64,000 bases of DNA from Microbacterium saccharophilum (lineage in GTDB: Bacteria; Actinomycetota; Actinomycetes; Actinomycetales; Microbacteriaceae), in NCBI RefSeq assembly GCF_007992455.1, contig NZ_BKAH01000006.1, forward strand, positions 1-64,000. Reading direction: 5' to 3'. The notes beneath the pieces were generated by a model. It searched no databases. It was not told where the DNA came from and worked only from the letters and a program-made list of their open reading frames with translations. The stretch's first letter is position 1. The number at the start of each line of letters is the position of its first letter. The translations under genes and the position numbers were made by a program. Positions 1 through 8,675 of this stretch are shown piece by piece.

Positions 1-217
1 TCTAGCGCGCGGACCCGCACGCCCGTCCTCGCCGCGCCCGCATCCCGTGTCGGATTCGTACGCGCGGTCGAAAGCGGCACGCGCGGTCGAACTTTCCGCA
101 GCGCGTGCTGTTTTCGGCCGCGCGAACGGCTGGATGACGGTGTGCGCGCGGCCTGGATAGCGCTTTCCCGCGAGATCTCCTAGGGTGGATGCCACGTCCC
201 ACGACCCCGGAGGTCCC
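1..217. other. Left-edge non-coding stretch
   Basis: No gene is supported here. The only long frame runs on the minus strand, is arginine-rich in the way GC-rich shadow frames are, and has no recognisable domain. The stretch must contain the promoter of the operon starting at 218, but I see no convincing -35/-10 pair or operator. A GGAGG at about 208-212 serves the first gene. Confidence 0.6.
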
Positions 218-1141
218 ATGCACTTCGACGCCGAAGAGTCCGGCCGCCTGCGCCTGCGCGACGGTGCCGGGGTGCTCGCCGAGTACGTGTACGAGCCCGA
301 CGACGCGCCGATCGAGTCACCGCGACCGTACGCGCTGCTGCGCACGCGGGCGGGCGTCGATGTGACGGCCTACCGCCCCGACGACCACGTGTGGCACAAG
401 GGCCTCTCCCTCGCGCTCCCGGTCGTCGGGCCGCACAACTTCTGGGGCGGCCCGACCTACGTGCACGGCGAGGGCTACGTGCAGCTGCCGAACAACGGCG
501 CGCAGGTGCACCGCGGATTCGTCGTCTCCGACACCCCCGTCGCGGATGCCGTCGCCGGCCTCGCCCGCGTCGACGAAGACCTCGACTGGGTCGCCGAGGA
601 CGGCGCCCCCGTGCTCGTCGAACGCCGCACCCTCACCGCCCGGCCGATCGACGCCGACACGTGGGCGTTCACGTGGCGGAGCGCTCTGCGCAACGTCGCC
701 GACGTGCCGCTCGGCTTCGGCTCGCCGACGTCGAAGGGCCGCGAGAACGCCGGTTACGCCGGCATCTTCTGGCGCGGTCCCGTTGCCTTCACCGGCGGCG
801 ACATCGTCGCCCCCTCTGGGCTCGCAGGCGATGACACGCGTGGTCAGCCCGGGCCGTGGCTCGCATTCATCGCGCCGGACCGCTCCGCGGGCGTCCTCGT
901 GCTGGATGCCGGCGAGGGCGAGAGCCCCTGGTTCGCGCGCAGCGCCGAGTATGCCGGCCTCAACCCGGCACCCTTCTTCTTCCACGAGACCGTTCTGCCT
1001 CCCGCCGAGACCCTCGTCCTCGCCTCCGCGCTTCTCATCGGCACCGCCGAGGTCGCGGCGCTGGCATCCACCGTCGGTGCGACGCTCGTCGACGAGCTGC
1101 GCGCCGCTCACACCCCCGACCCCACGGAGGACCCCGCATGA
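218..1141 (+). CDS. DUF6807 (PmoA-like) family protein
   Basis: A 307-residue protein of the DUF6807 family, often annotated 'PmoA family' although no link to methane monooxygenase is established. The family occurs in sugar-catabolic loci beside Gfo/Idh/MocA oxidoreductases; its reaction is unknown. Visible landmarks are DHVWHKGL, HNFWGGPTYV and the near-C-terminal FFFHE segment. There is no signal peptide or membrane segment, so it should be cytoplasmic. I chose ATG 218 because GGAGG sits 5 bases upstream; an in-frame start at 185 lacks this. Its stop overlaps the next gene's start (ATGA), so the first three genes form one operon, co-regulated with the sugar cluster by inference. Confidence 0.8.
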   Translation: MHFDAEESGRLRLRDGAGVLAEYVYEPDDAPIESPRPYALLRTRAGVDVTAYRPDDHVWHKGLSLALPVVGPHNFWGGPTYVHGEGYVQLPNNGAQVHRGFVVSDTPVADAVAGLARVDEDLDWVAEDGAPVLVERRTLTARPIDADTWAFTWRSALRNVADVPLGFGSPTSKGRENAGYAGIFWRGPVAFTGGDIVAPSGLAGDDTRGQPGPWLAFIAPDRSAGVLVLDAGEGESPWFARSAEYAGLNPAPFFFHETVLPPAETLVLASALLIGTAEVAALASTVGATLVDELRAAHTPDPTEDPA

Positions 1142-2235
1142 CCGTCCGCACCCTGCGCTGCGCCATCGTCGGCACGGGCGCCGTCGCCCACCTCCACGCG
1201 CGCGCCGTCGGCGCCCACCCGCACGCCGAGCTCGTCGCCGTCACGAACCTGACCCGCAGCAAGGCCGACGAGTTCGCGCGGGCGTGGGGCGCCCCCGCGG
1301 TCTACGACACCCTGGACGAACTGCTGGATGCCGAGCATCCCGACGTCGTCCTCATCTGCACGCCGCCCGGCGTGCACCGGGAGCAGACCATCGCGGCCTT
1401 CGCGGCCGGCGCTCACGTCGTCGTGGAGAAGCCGCCGGCACCCTCTCTCGACGAGCTCGACGAGATGCGCGCCGCGGCGGCTGCCGCCGACCGGCAGCTC
1501 GCGGTCGTCTTCCAGCAGCGCACCGGCACGGCGGCGGCGCACGTGCGCACGCTGTTGCAGAGCGGAGCCGTGGGGCGGCCGCTCATCGCCGTCTGCCAGA
1601 CGCTCTGGTACCGCGACGCGGAGTACTTCGCCGTGCCGTGGCGGGGTCAGTGGGAGACCGAGGGCGGCGGGACGACCCTCGGTCACGGCATCCATCAGCT
1701 CGACCTGCTCGCCTTCCTCCTCGGCGACTGGGCGAGCGTGCAGGGCCGGCTCTGGCGGCTGGACCGCGAGACGCAGACCGAGGACGCCTCGACCGCGACC
1801 GTCACCTTCGCCAACGGCGTCGTGGCCCAGGTGGTGACGAGCGCGGTCTCCCCTCGGCAGATCAGCTCGATCCGACTCGACACGCAGAAGGCGACGATCT
1901 CGGTCGAGCACCTCTACGGACACGGCCACGAGAACTGGAAGATCACGCCCGCGCCGGGATTCGAGGCCGAGGCCGACGCGTGGGATCTGCCTCCGTTGGA
2001 GGAGCGCAGCGACCACGGTCCGCTGCTGCGCGACGTGTTCGACGCGCTGCTCGCCGGCGAGCAGCTCCCGCCGACGGCAGACGAGCCGGCCCGCTCTTTC
2101 GAGCTCGTCGCCGCCATCTATGCGTCAGCAGCGGCCGACGGCGCCGTCGTCACGCCGGCCGATCTCGCGGTACACCCCACGCACCGCGCCGGCTTCGCAA
2201 GTCCAGTGGCTGACATGCGCGACGTCGACTCGTGA
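1138..2235 (+). CDS. Gfo/Idh/MocA family oxidoreductase
   Basis: A 365-residue NAD(P)-dependent sugar or polyol dehydrogenase. The N-terminal Rossmann fold shows CAIVGTGAVAHLH at about residues 9-21, and the family EKPPAPSLDE motif follows at about 100, where the Lys of EKP is the usual catalytic or cofactor-contacting residue. The C-terminal half is the alpha/beta substrate domain with GGGTTLGHGIHQLDLL, matching the common GGGxxxDxGxHxxD pattern. The start is fixed by the ATGA overlap with the upstream gene; its own stop overlaps the downstream GTG. Substrate cannot be read from sequence; the neighbours (DUF6807, GH43-like, GH51) suggest a sugar released from plant-type oligosaccharides. Confidence 0.88.
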   Translation: MTVRTLRCAIVGTGAVAHLHARAVGAHPHAELVAVTNLTRSKADEFARAWGAPAVYDTLDELLDAEHPDVVLICTPPGVHREQTIAAFAAGAHVVVEKPPAPSLDELDEMRAAAAAADRQLAVVFQQRTGTAAAHVRTLLQSGAVGRPLIAVCQTLWYRDAEYFAVPWRGQWETEGGGTTLGHGIHQLDLLAFLLGDWASVQGRLWRLDRETQTEDASTATVTFANGVVAQVVTSAVSPRQISSIRLDTQKATISVEHLYGHGHENWKITPAPGFEAEADAWDLPPLEERSDHGPLLRDVFDALLAGEQLPPTADEPARSFELVAAIYASAAADGAVVTPADLAVHPTHRAGFASPVADMRDVDS

Positions 2236-3227
2236 GCCTCGGCATCCGGGCGGAAGCGGACGAGTGGGACGAGCTGTACCGCGACCCGGTGTACGACGGG
2301 GCGACCGATCCGACGGTCGTCATCGCCGACGGCGAGTGGTGGATGTTCTACACGCAGCGTCGCGCGACCCATCCGGACCCCGGACCGGGCGTCGCCTGGG
2401 TGCACGGCAGTCGCATCGGCGTGGCCCGCTCCGACGACGGCGTGAGCTGGCGCTACACCGGCACCCTCGAGCCGGATGCCGGCGGTCTCACGCTCGAGCC
2501 TGGCCCGCCGCCGCTGCACGTCGACGTCACCCACTGGGCGCCCGAGGTCATTCATGACGGCCGTCGGTGGCGGATGTTCCTCACCGAGATCGACGGGGTC
2601 CCGGACCGCTGGCCGGGCTTCGCCCGCACCATCGTCGGCTACGACTCCGAGGATCTCCGGTCGTGGAGGCGACTCGGCCCTCTGTCGCTCTCGAGCGACC
2701 GGGTCATCGACGCGGCCGTCGCCCGAACGGGGGAGGGGCTCTGGCGCCTCTGGTACAAGGACGAGGTGGCCGACTCGGTCACGATGACGGCATCCTCGAC
2801 CGATCTGGCCGAGTGGGTGCTCGAGGGGGTCGCGATCGGCGGGCGGCCGCACGAGGGGCCGTCGGTCTTCGAGCTCGACGGTTGGTGGTGGATGGTCGTC
2901 GACGAGTGGCGGGGGATGGGCGTCTACCGTTCCGTCGCCGGTGTCGGCTGGCACCGTCAGGGCGGGGCGGATGCGGTCATCCTGGGCCCCGGCGACCTGC
3001 CGGGCGGCGACATCGGCAATCATGGCGCGGCCGTCCGCGACGGCGACGACGTCTGGTTCTACTTCTTCGCACGTCCGGCGGGCGTCGCAGGCGGGAGCGG
3101 CGTCGCTGAGGACGAGCGACGCAGCGCTGTCTACCGGGTGAAGCTGCGTGTCGACGAGGGCGTCCTTTCGACGCGCTCCCACCTGACCGCCTGGCAGACT
3201 GTGACCGGTAACACTTCGGAGATGTAA
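2232..3227 (+). CDS. GH43-like five-bladed beta-propeller glycoside hydrolase
   Basis: A 331-residue protein with the repeating W/Y-rich blades of clan GH-F/J propeller hydrolases. Candidate acidic positions are the Asp of YDGATDPTVV near the N-terminus, WAPEV (Glu) in the middle and GRPHEGPSVFELDG / VVDEWRG later. No signal peptide, so it likely acts on imported oligosaccharides. GTG 2232 overlaps the upstream stop (GTGA), fixing the start and placing it last in the three-gene operon. Substrate is not assignable; a GH43 arabinosidase/xylosidase-like role would fit the GH51 enzyme downstream. It could also belong to an uncharacterised propeller family (GH117/GH130-like), so the family call is moderate. 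Confidence 0.65.
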   Translation: MSLGIRAEADEWDELYRDPVYDGATDPTVVIADGEWWMFYTQRRATHPDPGPGVAWVHGSRIGVARSDDGVSWRYTGTLEPDAGGLTLEPGPPPLHVDVTHWAPEVIHDGRRWRMFLTEIDGVPDRWPGFARTIVGYDSEDLRSWRRLGPLSLSSDRVIDAAVARTGEGLWRLWYKDEVADSVTMTASSTDLAEWVLEGVAIGGRPHEGPSVFELDGWWWMVVDEWRGMGVYRSVAGVGWHRQGGADAVILGPGDLPGGDIGNHGAAVRDGDDVWFYFFARPAGVAGGSGVAEDERRSAVYRVKLRVDEGVLSTRSHLTAWQTVTGNTSEM

Positions 3228-3232
3228 CGAAC

Positions 3233-3301
3233 GGAAAGCGTTTGCCCGCGACGGTTGCGTAACGTTTCAACGCGTAGTACCGTAACCGGCAAGCGCTTTC
3301 C
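3233..3301 (+). promoter_or_regulatory. Paired LacI-family operators
   Basis: Two near-identical 14-bp sites in opposite orientation, GGAAAGCGTTTGCC at 3233-3246 and GGCAAGCGCTTTCC at 3288-3301, lie between the first operon and the ABC importer. They are 55 bp apart, about five helical turns, which suits looping by a LacI tetramer. The core (AAGCGCTT) is the typical LacI/CcpA-like palindrome and recurs at 10218 and 10251, so the LacI at 13584 is the likely ligand (inference). Confidence 0.75.
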
Positions 3302-3384
3302 CATCGGGATGGCTCGCACCCGCACACACGGACACGGACGTCCCCGCAGCACCAGAACACGGGCGTTCGACAGAGAGGACAAAG

Positions 3385-4677
3385 ATGTTCAGCAAGAAGC
3401 GGTCACTCGCCGCTGTCGCCCTCGCGACCGGCGCCGCACTGGCCCTCGCCGGCTGCGCCGGCGGCGGAGCGGACCCCGAAGCCACCTACGACCCGGACGA
3501 GAAGGTCACACTCGACCTGGCGTTCTGGGGCAACGACGTCCGCGCCGGCCTGTACAACGAGGCCATCGCCGCGTTCAACGAGGAGTACCCGAACATCAAG
3601 GTCAACGCGACCTTCCTCGGTTTCCCCGAGTTCTGGGAGAAGCGCCAGACCGAGGCCGCCGGCGGGGGCCTGCCCGACGTCATGCAGTTCGACTACTCGT
3701 ACCTGCGTCAGTACTCGGAGAACAACCTCCTGCTCGACCTCGACCCGTACCTGGGCGGCATCATCGACACCGAGCCGCTGAGCGACCAGATCCTCCAGAT
3801 CGGCGTCGTCGGTGACACCACCTACGGCATCGCGACCTCCACGAACGCGTGGGGCCTGTTCACGAACCCGGTGCTGCTCGAGACTGCCGGTGTGGACGAG
3901 TTCGCGGGCGGCACGTGGGATGAGTACGCCGACTGGATGACCGAGGTCACGGAAGCCTCCGGCGGCAAGTTCTGGGGCGGCGGCGACTTCACCGGTCGCA
4001 TCCAGAACTTCGAGCTGCAGCTGCGCTCGGAGGGCTCGTACCTCTTCAGTGAGGACGGTGAGCCCGGCTTCGACGAGGAGCGCCTCACCGAGTTCTGGGA
4101 GTCCGGCGCCGAGCTGCGCGACGGCGTCGTCGTCCCGCAGCAGCGCGTCGAGGAAGTCCTCCCCAAGGGCGCCTTCGACTCCGCCCTCGCGGCCAGCGAG
4201 CTCACGTGGGACAACTTCGGTGCCGGCTACCTCGCCGGTCTCGGCGAGGGCTACACGGAGCTCGGCCTCCTCGCCCCGCCGATCACCAAGGAAGGCGCGA
4301 AGGACCTGTACCTCAAGCCGTCCATGCTGCACGCGATCTCGGCCAAGACCGAGCACCCCGAGGCCGCGGCCACGCTGGTGAACTTCCTCGTCAACTCGCC
4401 CGAGTCCGGCGCGATCTTCGGCACGAACCGCGGCCTCCCGGCCTCGGAGACCGCCCTCGAAGGCGCCGAGCTCGACCCGCTGAGCGAGCAGGTCCGCGCC
4501 CACGAGGCCGCGATCGCCGACCGTCTCGGCGACGCCCCGCCCGTCCCGATCGTCGGCTACGGCACGCTGGAGGAGAAGTTCCGCGTGCTCGGCACCGAGC
4601 TGAACTTCGGCACCAAGACGGTCGACGAGGCCGTCTCCGAGTTCTTCAACGAGATGGACATCGTCCTCAACGGATGA
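3385..4677 (+). CDS. Sugar ABC transporter substrate-binding lipoprotein
   Basis: A 430-residue family 1 extracellular solute-binding protein (CUT1 system). It opens with a lipoprotein signal peptide: positive MFSKKR, hydrophobic stretch and lipobox LAGC with the lipidated Cys at residue 24, so it is anchored outside the membrane. The mature protein has the binding-protein motif FNEEYPNIKV and GGGLPDVMQFDYSYLRQY. The pair of permeases directly downstream and the DUF624 gene define the transporter. Operators at 3233/3288 lie just upstream. It is a close paralogue of the binding protein at 7372 (shared FWGND, WEKRQTE, GGGLPDV segments), implying duplication. No ATPase gene is nearby, as is usual in actinobacterial CUT1 loci that use a shared MsiK-type ATPase. 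Confidence 0.92.
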   Translation: MFSKKRSLAAVALATGAALALAGCAGGGADPEATYDPDEKVTLDLAFWGNDVRAGLYNEAIAAFNEEYPNIKVNATFLGFPEFWEKRQTEAAGGGLPDVMQFDYSYLRQYSENNLLLDLDPYLGGIIDTEPLSDQILQIGVVGDTTYGIATSTNAWGLFTNPVLLETAGVDEFAGGTWDEYADWMTEVTEASGGKFWGGGDFTGRIQNFELQLRSEGSYLFSEDGEPGFDEERLTEFWESGAELRDGVVVPQQRVEEVLPKGAFDSALAASELTWDNFGAGYLAGLGEGYTELGLLAPPITKEGAKDLYLKPSMLHAISAKTEHPEAAATLVNFLVNSPESGAIFGTNRGLPASETALEGAELDPLSEQVRAHEAAIADRLGDAPPVPIVGYGTLEEKFRVLGTELNFGTKTVDEAVSEFFNEMDIVLNG

Positions 4678-4682
4678 CATCC

Positions 4683-4716
4683 CTGCGGGGCCCGGATGCA
4701 CGTCCGGGCCCCGCAG
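4683..4716 (+). promoter_or_regulatory. Intercistronic hairpin after binding-protein gene
   Basis: A perfect 14-bp inverted repeat (arms 4683-4696 and 4703-4716, six-base loop TGCACG) lies five bases after the binding-protein stop and before the first permease. There is no T-run, so it is more likely an mRNA-stabilising or partial-termination element that raises binding-protein over permease output than a full terminator. Equivalent hairpins follow the binding-protein genes at 31481 and 46101. Confidence 0.75.
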
Positions 4717-4750
4717 CCTCCACCCCCTTCCCCACCACCTCAGGAGCACC

Positions 4751-5746
4751 GTGAGCACGACAGCGACCAGGGTCATCGTCACGAAGCAGCCCTCCACCCA
4801 GCGACGCCTGGTCCGCAAGCCCCGCCCGGAGCACCTCACCCGGCCCGGCCAGCGGTCGCGGGCGCGTCGCGAGACCGTCGCCGGCTACGCGTTCCTCATC
4901 CCGTGGCTCATCGGGTTCTTCGGGCTCACGCTCGTGCCGATGGTCTACTCCCTCTACCTCTCGTTCACGCGCTACGACATCTTCTCCGCGCCCAAGTGGA
5001 TCGGGCTGGACAACTACATCCGCCTCTTCACGAACGACCCGAACTTCATCCAGTCGGCGCAGATCACGCTCGTCTACGTCCTCGTCGGCACTCCCATCAC
5101 CCTCGTCGCCGCCCTCCTCGTGGCGATGCTGCTGAACTACCGCGACCGCGGCGCCGCGTTCTTCCGCTCCGCGTTCTACGCCCCGTCGCTCATCGGCGCG
5201 TCGGTATCGGTCGCGATCGTCTGGCGGGCGATGTTCTCCTCGAACGGCCCCGTCGACAACGGTCTGAGCCTCTTCGGCATCGAGCTCGGCGGCTGGATCG
5301 GCGAGCCGTCGCTCATCCTCCCGATGATGATCCTCCTGGCGGTGTGGCAGTTCGGCGGCACCATGGTCATCTTCCTGGCGGGCCTCAAGCAGATCCCGAA
5401 GGAGCTGTACGAGGCGGCCGAGATGGACGGCGCCGGCCCGTGGGCGCGCTTCCGCGCCGTCACGATCCCGATGCTCTCGCCCGTCATCTTCTTCAACCTG
5501 CTGCTCGGCCTCATCGGAGCGTTCCAGGTCTTCGGGTCGGCGTACATCATCTCCAACGGCACCGGCGGCCCCGCCGGCATGACGAACTTCATCACCGTCT
5601 ACCTCTACAAGACCGGCTTCAGCGACGGCCGGATGGGGTATGCCGCCGCCATCGCGTGGGTCCTGCTGATCGCCGTCGCGATCATCGCCGCCATCCTCTT
5701 CCGCACCCAGCGCAACTGGGTCCACTACTCAGGAGACAACCGATGA
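4751..5746 (+). CDS. Sugar ABC transporter permease (MalF/LacF type)
   Basis: A 331-residue CUT1 inner-membrane permease. Six transmembrane segments can be seen, the first at about residues 38-62 (GYAFLIPWLIGFFGLTLV). The ATPase-docking EAA loop is YEAAEMDGAGPWARF at about 220. GTG 4751 follows AGGAG at 4742-4746. The ATGA overlap with the next permease means translational coupling, and together they form the channel for the lipoprotein at 3385, probably also for the one at 7372. The partner ATPase is not in the window. The hydrophilic N-terminal 35 residues (RRLVRKPRPEHL) are cytoplasmic. Confidence 0.92.
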   Translation: MSTTATRVIVTKQPSTQRRLVRKPRPEHLTRPGQRSRARRETVAGYAFLIPWLIGFFGLTLVPMVYSLYLSFTRYDIFSAPKWIGLDNYIRLFTNDPNFIQSAQITLVYVLVGTPITLVAALLVAMLLNYRDRGAAFFRSAFYAPSLIGASVSVAIVWRAMFSSNGPVDNGLSLFGIELGGWIGEPSLILPMMILLAVWQFGGTMVIFLAGLKQIPKELYEAAEMDGAGPWARFRAVTIPMLSPVIFFNLLLGLIGAFQVFGSAYIISNGTGGPAGMTNFITVYLYKTGFSDGRMGYAAAIAWVLLIAVAIIAAILFRTQRNWVHYSGDNR

Positions 5747-6672
5747 CCACTTCATCCTTCTCCGAGAACGCGCTCATCCAGGTCGAGAACCAGGTCGACC
5801 CCGACGCGAAGACCCGGCCGGCCCGGCGACGCGTCAAGCGCAAGACATGGCAGACGATCATCTGGTTCATCGCCCTGCTGGCGGTCACCGTCGTCGTGCT
5901 GTACCCGCTCGTGTGGCTGTTCGTCTCGACGTTCAAGCCGAACTCCGAGTTCGGCCAGAACATGGGTCTGCTGCCGAACAACCCGACGATCGAGAACTAT
6001 GTCAAGGTGGCCGAGGGCATCGCCGGTGTGCCGATGTCGACGTTCTTCCTGAACTCGTTCATCATCGCGGCGGCCTCCGTCATCGGCACCGTGATCTCCA
6101 GTGCGCTGGCCGCCTACGCGTTCGCCCGCCTGCAGTTCAAGGGTCTCGGCATCCTGTTCGCCGCCATGATCGGCACGTTGCTTCTGCCGTTCCACGTCGT
6201 GATCATCCCGCAGTACATCCTGTTCAACAATCTGGGACTGGTCGACACGTTCGTGCCCCTGATCCTGCCGAAGTTCCTGGCCACGGAGGCGTTCTTCGTC
6301 TTCCTCATGGTCCAGTTCATCCGGCAGATGCCGCGCGACATGGACGAGGCCGCGAAGATCGACGGTGCCGGACACCTGCGCATCTTCTGGGCGATCATCC
6401 TGCCGCTGATCAAGCCGGCCCTCATCACCTGCGCGATCTTCTCGTTCATCTGGGCGTGGAACGACTTCCTCGGTCCGCTGCTGTACCTCACGAGCCCGGA
6501 GAACTACCCGCTGCCCATCGCGTTGCGTCTCTACAACGACCAGACGTCGGTGAGCGACTACGGCGCCACGGTCACGGCATCCTTCATCGCGCTCGTCCCG
6601 ATCCTGCTCTTCTTCATCGTCTTCCAGCGCTTCCTGGTCGACGGCGTCGCGACGCAGGGCTTGAAGGGCTGA
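5743..6672 (+). CDS. Sugar ABC transporter permease (MalG/LacG type)
   Basis: A 309-residue CUT1 permease, second half of the channel. The Lys/Arg-rich N-terminus (ARRRVKRKTW) precedes the first membrane segment IIWFIALLAVTVVVLYPLVWLF; the EAA loop reads MDEAAKIDGAGHLRIFWAIILPLI, and the C-terminus FLVDGVATQGLKG is the characteristic MalG-type ending. The start is set by the ATGA overlap with the upstream permease and AGGAG at 5731-5735. Substrate is inferred from context to be an arabinose-containing or related plant oligosaccharide. Confidence 0.92.
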   Translation: MTTSSFSENALIQVENQVDPDAKTRPARRRVKRKTWQTIIWFIALLAVTVVVLYPLVWLFVSTFKPNSEFGQNMGLLPNNPTIENYVKVAEGIAGVPMSTFFLNSFIIAAASVIGTVISSALAAYAFARLQFKGLGILFAAMIGTLLLPFHVVIIPQYILFNNLGLVDTFVPLILPKFLATEAFFVFLMVQFIRQMPRDMDEAAKIDGAGHLRIFWAIILPLIKPALITCAIFSFIWAWNDFLGPLLYLTSPENYPLPIALRLYNDQTSVSDYGATVTASFIALVPILLFFIVFQRFLVDGVATQGLKG

Positions 6673-6678
6673 CGGGGG

Positions 6679-7341
6679 ATGCCGACCATGACGAGCACGC
6701 GCCGCGAGCAGACCGCCGCTCTCCGCGCCGACCGCTCCGGCAGCGGGCCGACCGTCGCGGAACGGCCTCCGGCACGGTTCCCCGGCGCCTCGGCCGCCTT
6801 CGCCCTGTTCGGCGAGGTGCTGCTGATCGGCGTGCTCGTGACCCTGGTGAGCCTTCCCGTCGTGACCTTGCCGGCCGCGCTGGCCGCCGGCATCCGGCAC
6901 CTCCGGCGCTTCGTCGCCGCCGAAGCCTCCCAGGTCAGCGCGTTCTGGGCCGACGTGCGCCGGGCCGCCCTGCCCGGGGCGCTCGTCGGGCTCGTGGCCA
7001 CGGTGCTCGCGCTCGTGCTCCTGCTCGACATCGATCTCGCGCGCTCGGGGCTCCTCCCCGGGGGCGCCGTCATCGAGGTCGTGGGCTGGATCGGCCTGGC
7101 CGCCGTCTCGGTCGTCGTCCTCTCGGCGGCAGGGGCCTGGTCGCCCGAGCGCGGATGGCGCCCCGCCCTGCGGGCCGTGCCCGCCCTCGTCCGCGCCGAC
7201 ATCGCCGGCGCCGCCTACCTCGTCGCCGCGGCCGGCTTCGTCGTCGTCCTCGCCTGGATGATGCCGCCGCTCGTCATCGCCGGGCTCGGCTGCGCCGCGC
7301 TCGCGGTCGTCGCCGTCCCCACCCGCCGCCGTCGTCGCTGA
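6679..7341 (+). CDS. DUF624 (YesL-like) membrane protein
   Basis: A 220-residue multi-pass membrane protein resembling the DUF624/YesL family found beside CUT1 sugar importers in Bacillus and actinobacteria; function unknown. Hydrophobic segments lie at about residues 37-67 (FGEVLLIGVLVTLVSLPVVTLPAALAAG), 97-116, 125-145 and 175-215. The pattern of a first helix pair followed by a basic loop (IRHLRRFVAAE) is family-like. It begins six bases after the permease stop, so it belongs to the operon. ATG 6679 has a GGGGG immediately upstream; ATG 6688 is an alternative. It could be an accessory assembly factor for the importer, but nothing in the sequence proves this. Confidence 0.65.
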   Translation: MPTMTSTRREQTAALRADRSGSGPTVAERPPARFPGASAAFALFGEVLLIGVLVTLVSLPVVTLPAALAAGIRHLRRFVAAEASQVSAFWADVRRAALPGALVGLVATVLALVLLLDIDLARSGLLPGGAVIEVVGWIGLAAVSVVVLSAAGAWSPERGWRPALRAVPALVRADIAGAAYLVAAAGFVVVLAWMMPPLVIAGLGCAALAVVAVPTRRRRR

Positions 7342-7371
7342 CGGCGCTCGATCACCCGAAGAAGGAAACTG

Positions 7372-8649
7372 ATGCCTGCTCTGCGCCCCTGGGCCGCGCT
7401 CGCCGCCGCTGCCGTCACCCTTTTTGTCCTTTCCGGCTGCGCGGGGGCGACCTCCGACGCCGCCCCGTTCGAACCGGACGAAGAAGTCAAGATCGATTTC
7501 GCGTTCTGGGGCAACGACGACCGGGCGACGCGCTACGACGCGCTCATCGACGCCTTCAACGAGGAGTACCCGAACATCACGGTCAACGTGAGCTTCAGCG
7601 ACTTCCCGAGCTTCTGGGAGAAGCGGCAGACTGAGGTCGCCGGCGGCGGTCTGCCGGATGTCTTCCAGTTCTCGGACAGCTACCTGCGCCAGTACGCCCA
7701 GCCCGGCCACATCCTCGACCTCGCCGAGGTGTCCGACTACATCGACACGACGACCTTCGAGGACTCGCTCCTCGGAACCGGCGCCCTCGAGGGGACGCAG
7801 TACTCGCTGCCGACCGGATACAGCCTCTGGGCGAACTTCCTCAACGACGACCTCGTGAAGACCTCCGGCGTAGAGGCGCCCCAGGGCGGGACGACGTTCG
7901 CCGAGTTCGATGAGTGGATGGACGAGGTGACCGCGGCCGGCGGCGGCGACGTGTACGGCGGCACCGACTACACCCAGCGCATCCAGGTCTTCGAGCTCGC
8001 CCTCCGCGCCGAGGGCGGCAACCTCTTCACCGACGACGGCGGGCTCGGCTTCACCGAGGACGACCTGCGCGAGTTCTGGGAGTCCGGGCAGAGGCTGCGC
8101 GACGGCGCGGCCGTGCCGCAGAAGCGCCTCGAGGAGCTGTCCCCGAAGTCCGGGTTCGGCGCGGCGCTGACGGCCAGCGAGATGAGCTGGAGCAACTTCC
8201 TCGGCGGTTACCTCGCCGACTCCGGCGCCTCGTCGATCTCCATCATCGCGCCGCCGACCGCCACCTCGGGGTCCAAGGACCTCTACCGGCAGGCCGGGCT
8301 CCAGGTCGCGATCTCGGCGAAGACGGAGCACCCGGAAGCCGCCGCACTGTTCCTCGACTTCGTCGTGAACAGCGAGGCTGCCGGCGAGATCTTCGGGACC
8401 ACGCTCGGCTTCCCGGCCTCCTCGTCCAAGCTCGCCGGCGCGACCCTCGAGGGTGCGGACAAGCAGGTCGCCGACTACATCGAAGCCGCCGCGGAGCGCA
8501 TCGGCGACGCGCCGCCGGTCCCGGTCGTCGGATATGGCACGCTCGAGCAGAAGTTCTGGGACCTCGGCAAGTCCCTCGGCCTCGGGGTCATCTCCGTCGA
8601 CGACGCCGTGAGCCAGTTCTTCTCCGAAGCCGACGTCGTCCTCGGCTGA
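7372..8649 (+). CDS. Second sugar-binding lipoprotein (paralogue of 3385)
   Basis: A 425-residue CUT1 solute-binding lipoprotein with lipobox LSGC (Cys 23). It aligns along its length with the protein at 3385: both have FWGNDxR, FNEEYPNI, FWEKRQTE and GGGLPDV, and nearly the same C-terminal ending (VPxVGYGTLEQKF...). It has no permease genes of its own; the DUF624 gene precedes it and the GH51 gene follows 26 bases later. It therefore probably feeds the permeases at 4751-6672 and widens substrate range (inference). ATG 7372 follows GAAGGAAA. Confidence 0.9.
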   Translation: MPALRPWAALAAAAVTLFVLSGCAGATSDAAPFEPDEEVKIDFAFWGNDDRATRYDALIDAFNEEYPNITVNVSFSDFPSFWEKRQTEVAGGGLPDVFQFSDSYLRQYAQPGHILDLAEVSDYIDTTTFEDSLLGTGALEGTQYSLPTGYSLWANFLNDDLVKTSGVEAPQGGTTFAEFDEWMDEVTAAGGGDVYGGTDYTQRIQVFELALRAEGGNLFTDDGGLGFTEDDLREFWESGQRLRDGAAVPQKRLEELSPKSGFGAALTASEMSWSNFLGGYLADSGASSISIIAPPTATSGSKDLYRQAGLQVAISAKTEHPEAAALFLDFVVNSEAAGEIFGTTLGFPASSSKLAGATLEGADKQVADYIEAAAERIGDAPPVPVVGYGTLEQKFWDLGKSLGLGVISVDDAVSQFFSEADVVLG

Positions 8650-8675
8650 ACAGCACCCTTCCGAAAGGACCCCGC

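Noticed and set aside
4683..4716. Rho-independent terminator
   Set aside because: Strong stem but no U-tract, and the permeases downstream have no other visible promoter; treated as an intercistronic element.
5752..8331. 859-residue minus-strand frame across permease, DUF624 and binding-protein genes
   Set aside because: Exact antisense of well-supported genes; composition is Arg/Glu/Gly/Asp-rich as in GC-rich shadow frames, with no domain.
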